From positions 1 through 36,186 of the forward strand of contig CANEWJ010000010.1 of the NCBI GenBank assembly GCA_947442625.1: 36,186 nucleotides of DNA, read 5' to 3'. A program made the translations under genes and the position numbers. The stretch is from Chitinophagaceae bacterium. Lineage in GTDB: Bacteria; Bacteroidota; Bacteroidia; Chitinophagales; Chitinophagaceae. Positions 32,317 through 36,186 of the stretch are shown here, piece by piece (within the stretch, counting starts at the first letter, position 1; each line of letters begins with the position of its first letter). The notes under the pieces are model-generated. The model did not search any database and was not told the DNA's origin. It was given only the letters and a program-made list of their open reading frames with translations.

Positions 32317-33702
32317 ATGAACTTAAACGTGCTGTTGGATATCAATTGGAACGCGGTTGGATTACAAGCCGGACAACTGATTCTCTCCTTATCGATACTG
32401 GTTATTCTTCACGAACTGGGCCATTTTATTCCTGCCAAAATCTTCGGATGCAGGGTAGATAAATTCTATCTTTTTTTTGATCCCTGGTTTTCGCTTTTCA
32501 AAAAGAAAAAAGGTGAAACAGAATATGGCATTGGATGGTTGCCCCTGGGTGGCTATGTCAAAATTGCTGGTATGATCGATGAAAGCATGGACAAGGAGCA
32601 GCTGAAACAGCCTGCCCAGTCTTGGGAGTTTCGCAGCAAGCCAGCCTGGCAGCGCCTGATCATCATGATCGGTGGGGTAACGGTCAATGTATTGCTTGCA
32701 TTTTTCATTTATGCCATGATTCTCTTTACCTGGGGTGAAACCAAATTGCCCAACCAAAGCCTCACCCAAGGCGTGTGGGTGGTAGATACTGTTGTCAATG
32801 AAGTGGGGCTGAAAACTGGAGACAAGATCGTTTCTGTCAACAGCGAACCTGTTAAATATTTTGAAGACCTCAATGCTGCCTTGCTCCTTGGAGAGAAGAT
32901 GACGATTGACCGTGATGGCGAAGTCAAAGACCTTGTCATCCCAGTCAATTTCATTGAGAAAATTGTTGAAAAAGGGAAGCGGTCTGTTTTGCTGATGCCC
33001 CGTGTGCCTTGTATTGTAGGGGAAGTTGGTGTTGGTACACCCGCAGCCAAGAATGGTTTGTTGGCCAAGGATAAGATCATAGGGATTGATTCCATGAAGA
33101 TTGACTTCTTTGATCAGGTAAAGCCTGCTATTTTAAATAGGGCTGGAGACAGCATTGCGCTGCATGTACTGCGCAGCGGAAATGAAATGGTCATTCATTC
33201 TGTTGTAAATGCCGATACTTCGATTGGCTTTTTTCCTGCTGTTCCCAGCATGGATGAGATGCAGCAACAGGGCCTCTATCAGTTTGAAACAAGGAAGTTT
33301 GGTTTCTTCGCTTCATTCCCTGCCGGCGTGAGCAAAACTTTTGACAAACTCGGTTTCTATATTGCCCAGTTCAAAAAAATCCTGAACCCATCTACAGGTG
33401 CTTACAAAGGCCTGGGTGGTTTCAAATCCATGGGATCCATTTTTCCTAAATATGAGTGGGACTGGGAAGCTTTCTGGAACATTACCGCATTTTTCTCTAT
33501 TGTATTGGCGTTCATGAACCTCCTGCCCATCCCTGCATTGGACGGTGGACATGTGGTGTTTACTTTGATTGAAATGATCACCGGCAAAAAACCCAATGAG
33601 AAATTTTTGGAATATGCACAAATCGTAGGAATGGTTATCCTGTTTGGTTTGATGATTTATGCGAACGCCAATGACTGGTTGGGTTGGGGAAGAAGTAAAT
33701 AG
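32317..33702 (+). CDS. rseP: RIP metalloprotease RseP (site-2 protease)
   Basis: Integral-membrane zinc protease that cleaves transmembrane segments, typically of anti-sigma factors and leftover signal peptides. The 461-aa product has the zinc motif HELGHF (His32, Glu33, His36) in the first membrane helix and the third ligand motif LLPIPALDGGH with Asp409. The central periplasmic region holds two PDZ-like segments (VVDTVVNEVGLKTGDKIVSVNSEPV and VGVGTPAAKNGLLAKDKIIGIDSMKI). The final helix is YAQIVGMVILFGLMIYANANDWLG. The size is normal for Bacteroidota. It ends 1 base before the convergent trmN6 stop, so its terminator must lie inside trmN6. Confidence 0.95.
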   Translation: MNLNVLLDINWNAVGLQAGQLILSLSILVILHELGHFIPAKIFGCRVDKFYLFFDPWFSLFKKKKGETEYGIGWLPLGGYVKIAGMIDESMDKEQLKQPAQSWEFRSKPAWQRLIIMIGGVTVNVLLAFFIYAMILFTWGETKLPNQSLTQGVWVVDTVVNEVGLKTGDKIVSVNSEPVKYFEDLNAALLLGEKMTIDRDGEVKDLVIPVNFIEKIVEKGKRSVLLMPRVPCIVGEVGVGTPAAKNGLLAKDKIIGIDSMKIDFFDQVKPAILNRAGDSIALHVLRSGNEMVIHSVVNADTSIGFFPAVPSMDEMQQQGLYQFETRKFGFFASFPAGVSKTFDKLGFYIAQFKKILNPSTGAYKGLGGFKSMGSIFPKYEWDWEAFWNITAFFSIVLAFMNLLPIPALDGGHVVFTLIEMITGKKPNEKFLEYAQIVGMVILFGLMIYANANDWLGWGRSK

Positions 33703-33703
33703 C

Positions 33704-34414
33704 CTAAAGGTCCAAATAATAGGGAGCTAAAAGCATTTTAAATGCATCAGCATAGTCTGATGCATTTTTTTTGATGATGATGGTCTCTGTTTCGGTATGT
33801 ACTGTGGTAGCAGAAAATTCAATCATCACCCTGAATGGATCGTGAAAAGGGCTCTGTTTTACCTCGGCAATGCTGGCAGGAAACAATTCAAATTGGCTGG
33901 CCATATCAAGGCACTCTGCCTTTCTGTAAAATGGCATCAATACATAAAAAAAACCTTGGCTGCTCATTAGTCTATTTGCATGGAAAAAAAGTGCACGAAG
34001 CGTAAGTCCTTCGGCATGCCTGGCCAGGTTAATACCCGCCTGATCAGACCTGAGTTGTTTTTCGTAAAATGGTGGGTTGGAAACCACCGTCTGGTATCTC
34101 ATGTCTGTTTCCCACTCTTTGATGTCCCCAAGTATCGGATTGATGTTGCCGCTAAAGGGAGAACCTCCAATGTTCTGGCACAACTGACCATGACAAGAAG
34201 TTTCGATTTCAATGGCGTCAACCTTGACTGACCTGTTCTGCGAAAGCATCAGGGAGAGCAAGCCAGTGCCCGCACCGATATCCAAGAGGGTATCTGTTGC
34301 CTGAATTTTAGCGTTTACCCATGCACCAAAAAGGCAGCCATCTGTGGTAACCTTCATCGCACAATTGTCCTGATGGATGGTGAACTGTTTGAACCTGAAA
34401 TAGGAATTTCTCAT
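33704..34414 (-). CDS. trmN6: tRNA1(Val) (adenine(37)-N6)-methyltransferase
   Basis: SAM-dependent methyltransferase of the YfiC/TrmN6 family that makes N6-methyladenosine at position 37 of tRNA1(Val). I take the ATG at 34414 (MRNSYFRFKQFTIHQDNCAMKVTTDGCLFGAW); the ORF track's 34423 is a TTG with only three extra codons. Features: FKQFTIHQDNCAMKV substrate-side motif, LLDIGAGTGLLSLMLSQ (SAM-binding motif I, about residues 42-58), DAIEIE motif II, and the catalytic NPPFYEK near residue 110. The product is 236 aa, about the usual size. The gene starts 13 bp after tsaD on the same strand, so the two tRNA-modification genes likely form an operon. Its 3' end carries the rseP terminator on the other strand. 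Confidence 0.93.
   Translation of the reverse strand: MRNSYFRFKQFTIHQDNCAMKVTTDGCLFGAWVNAKIQATDTLLDIGAGTGLLSLMLSQNRSVKVDAIEIETSCHGQLCQNIGGSPFSGNINPILGDIKEWETDMRYQTVVSNPPFYEKQLRSDQAGINLARHAEGLTLRALFFHANRLMSSQGFFYVLMPFYRKAECLDMASQFELFPASIAEVKQSPFHDPFRVMIEFSATTVHTETETIIIKKNASDYADAFKMLLAPYYLDL
33741..33772 (+). terminator. Intrinsic terminator for rseP, inside trmN6
   Basis: AATGCATCAG-CATAGT-CTGATGCATT followed by TTTTTT: a perfect 10-bp stem plus T-run on the plus strand, 38 bases after the rseP stop. It lies wholly within the 3' coding part of the convergent trmN6 gene. Confidence 0.85.
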
Positions 34415-34427
34415 GGCGATCAAATAT

Positions 34428-35444
34428 TTACCAAGCGGCCCTGGCGGAAGCAGAAACCGTTAGAGGGCTGCTGAATCCTGCAAGAAATCTATGATACCCC
34501 GTAACGGCAATCATTGCTGCATTGTCTGTACAGTATTCCATTTCAGGAATGAACAATTTCCATTGGTATTTTTCAGCCATCTCCTGTATTGCATTCCTTA
34601 GTCCTTTGTTGGCAGACACGCCGCCTGCCAGGCAGATGGTCTTGATACCCGTCTGAAGACTGGCTTTTTTGAGTTTGTGCAGGAGGATGTTGACAATACA
34701 ATATTGGGCAGATGCGCAGATATCTGGCAAGTGATGGCTGATAAAATCAGGATCGGCTTTCAACTGCTTTTGCAAGAAATAGAGGATGGAGGTTTTTACA
34801 CCGCTGAAACTGAAATTGAGTCCTTCGATTTGTGGTTCAGGGAAATGGAATTTCTTCGGATCCCCTTCCTTGGCATATCGATCAATCAAGGGTCCACCTG
34901 GGTAGGGCAGCCCCAAGAGTTTAGCGGTCTTGTCAAAAGCCTCGCCAGCAGCATCATCAAGGGTTTCACCCAGTATTTCCATGTTCAAAGCGTCCTTGCA
35001 GAGCACAATCTGGGTATGTCCTCCACTGACTGTCAGGCATAGGAACGGAAATTCCGGTTGAGGGTCTGCAATCAAGTTGGACAATACATGGGCTTGCATG
35101 TGGTGTACTGCTATCAGGGGGATATCAAGCGAAAGCGCAAGTGATTTGGCAAAGCCGGTGCCCACCAGAAGTGCACCTATCAGGCCTGGTGAACTTGTAA
35201 AGGCTATCGCATCCAGTTGGTCTAGCGTAATGCCAGCATCAACAATGGCCTGGTCTACCACAGGAACAATGTTCTGCATGTGGGCACGGCTGGCCAATTC
35301 AGGTACAACCCCACCATACTGGGTATGGACTGCCTGTGTGGCAATGATGTTTGAAAGTATTTTTCCATTGTGACAAACAGCCGCCGATGTCTCGTCGCAG
35401 GAAGATTCAATGCCCAGTATATAGGTGTCTTCACCTCTTTTCAT
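34428..35444 (-). CDS. tsaD: tRNA N6-threonylcarbamoyladenosine (t6A37) transferase TsaD
   Basis: Transfers the threonylcarbamoyl group to A37 of ANN-decoding tRNAs together with TsaB and TsaE. The 338-aa product starts with ILGIESSCDETSAAV (ATP/ASKHA fold), has the iron/zinc motif HHMQAH near residue 113, SPGLIGALLVG, LCLTVSGGHTQIV and the C-terminal CLAGGVSANKGLR and YCTDNAAMIA. All family-typical segments are intact. It is upstream of trmN6 in the same orientation. TACCTTCG lies 8-15 bp before the ATG and resembles the rplU -7 box, but no TTG lies at the right distance. Confidence 0.97.
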   Translation of the reverse strand: MKRGEDTYILGIESSCDETSAAVCHNGKILSNIIATQAVHTQYGGVVPELASRAHMQNIVPVVDQAIVDAGITLDQLDAIAFTSSPGLIGALLVGTGFAKSLALSLDIPLIAVHHMQAHVLSNLIADPQPEFPFLCLTVSGGHTQIVLCKDALNMEILGETLDDAAGEAFDKTAKLLGLPYPGGPLIDRYAKEGDPKKFHFPEPQIEGLNFSFSGVKTSILYFLQKQLKADPDFISHHLPDICASAQYCIVNILLHKLKKASLQTGIKTICLAGGVSANKGLRNAIQEMAEKYQWKLFIPEMEYCTDNAAMIAVTGYHRFLAGFSSPLTVSASARAAW

Positions 35445-35518
35445 GCTGCGAAGGTAAGGAGACTACTTTTCAATGTATATCTTATGATCTACAAGAATGC
35501 GTAGGAATTGATTTTTGC

Positions 35519-36186
35519 TTATTTTGATCGGATGGCCACAACGGGATCCATTTTAGCAGCAATCATGGCGGGGATGATGCCAGCAAGTACCCCAATGCTA
35601 ACACAAATGGCAATCGCCAATGCCAGAATATTGGGAGATACGAAGATGGGGAAATTGAAAGCGCTGCTCAGGATTTGCGCCAAGACAACCACCAAGACAA
35701 TGCCAATCAATCCGCCAATGATACAAATCAGGGCGCTTTCCAGTAAAAATTCAATCAAGATGGTTCTTTTTTTGGCACCAATCGCTTTTTTAAGCCCAAT
35801 GATGGGTGTTCGCTCCCGGACTGTTACAAACATGATGTTGGCGATGCCAAAGGCTCCTACAATCAGGCTGAGCAGGCCAATCATCCATCCACCCAGGTTG
35901 ATGCTGCCGAATAGTGAGCTGACGGCCTTGCTAAAGTCACTGATGGCATTAAGGGCAAAATCATCTTCTTCTATCGGGCCCAGGCGATGGATGGATCGCA
36001 TCGCACCTTTTAGTTCATCCTTCAGCGCATCAGTGCTCATGTTTTCCGGACCCTTCACAATGATCTTGGGGTTATTGAACCTTTCATTGAACAACATTTG
36101 TTTCATGAACCGGTATGAAAGCACAATGCTTTGGTCGAATTGCCAGCCCTCAATGAAACTTTTACCCTGCTTTTTCATGACCCCCA
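35519..36186 (-). CDS. ABC transporter permease, MacB/FtsX-like (3' part, runs off window)
   Basis: C-terminal part of an ABC transporter permease of the MacB type. The frame continues upstream past the window edge (Gly-Val precedes the Met at 36178, as in GVMKKQGKSF), so the ORF-track Met is internal and the gene is partial here. The visible ~220 residues include the end of the periplasmic domain and an FtsX domain with three helices: SINLGGWMIGLLSLIVGAFGIANIMFVTVRERTPIIGLKKAIGAKKRTILIEFLLES, a middle helix ALICIIGGLIGIVLVVVLAQI, and a last helix before PAMIAAKMDPVVAIRSK. The RTPIIGLKKAIGAKKR coupling-loop motif is typical. The exported substrate is unknown, because the ATPase and adaptor genes are outside the window. 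Confidence 0.9.
   Translation of the reverse strand, partial: GVMKKQGKSFIEGWQFDQSIVLSYRFMKQMLFNERFNNPKIIVKGPENMSTDALKDELKGAMRSIHRLGPIEEDDFALNAISDFSKAVSSLFGSINLGGWMIGLLSLIVGAFGIANIMFVTVRERTPIIGLKKAIGAKKRTILIEFLLESALICIIGGLIGIVLVVVLAQILSSAFNFPIFVSPNILALAIAICVSIGVLAGIIPAMIAAKMDPVVAIRSK

Overview
The window looks like a chromosomal segment of a Bacteroidota bacterium, most likely in the Chitinophagaceae/Chitinophagia. The evidence is: a type IX secretion (T9SS) sorting tail on a metalloprotease, an Oar-like TonB receptor with a CarboxypepD_reg-like domain, a NagB fused to a PIG-L/LmbE domain, a Bacteroidota-style TamB, and promoters of the form TTG-N19-21-TAnnTTTG. No CRISPR array, insertion sequence, prophage or obvious island was seen. 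Most of the content is ordinary core and housekeeping genome.

Layout. 1-6.1 kb: tRNA-Arg(ACG), an acyl-CoA desaturase and the NagB-LmbE fusion (minus strand), a lipoprotein glutaminyl cyclase (minus), then a secreted M43 protease and truB (plus), closed by a bidirectional terminator. 6.1-16.1 kb: three long envelope genes on the minus strand, namely an Oar-like receptor, TamB and gamma-glutamyltransferase. 16.2-20.3 kb: a tightly coupled plus-strand operon of a secreted PIG-L deacetylase, a 51-aa two-helix membrane protein and a sodium:solute symporter. 20.3-22.4 kb: tRNA-Leu(TAA), tRNA-Gly(GCC), a 71-aa membrane protein and a GT2 glycosyltransferase (minus), then tRNA-Leu(GAG) (plus) and a hairpin-rich gap. 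22.4-26.7 kb: a P-type Ca2+-like ATPase, a DUF1080 protein and MazG (plus). 26.7-29.4 kb: a PolX-like PHP protein, a histone H1-like AAPKKAAK repeat protein, L27 and L21 (minus). 29.5-33.7 kb: a GH3-family protein, dxr and rseP (plus). 33.7-36.2 kb: trmN6, tsaD and the 3' part of an ABC permease (minus).

How the genes work together. Information processing is represented by truB, three kinds of tRNA gene, L21/L27, tsaD, trmN6, mazG and the H1-like protein. Envelope biogenesis and proteostasis are represented by TamB, RseP, Oar and the T9SS cargo. Amino-sugar handling is represented by NagB-LmbE and by the PIG-L/symporter operon.

The most notable points are: (i) the 51-aa protein wedged by overlapping start and stop codons in front of the symporter, a candidate small accessory subunit; (ii) an ~80-residue charged insert in that symporter; (iii) a PolX-like protein whose polymerase metal site is not recognisable while its PHP site is intact; (iv) a TamB gene whose membrane anchor extends upstream of any normal start codon; (v) a nested symmetric palindrome over the GH3 promoter; (vi) an intrinsic terminator buried inside the convergent trmN6 coding sequence. 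I did not find a clear-cut undescribed multi-gene system. The symporter operon is the best candidate.
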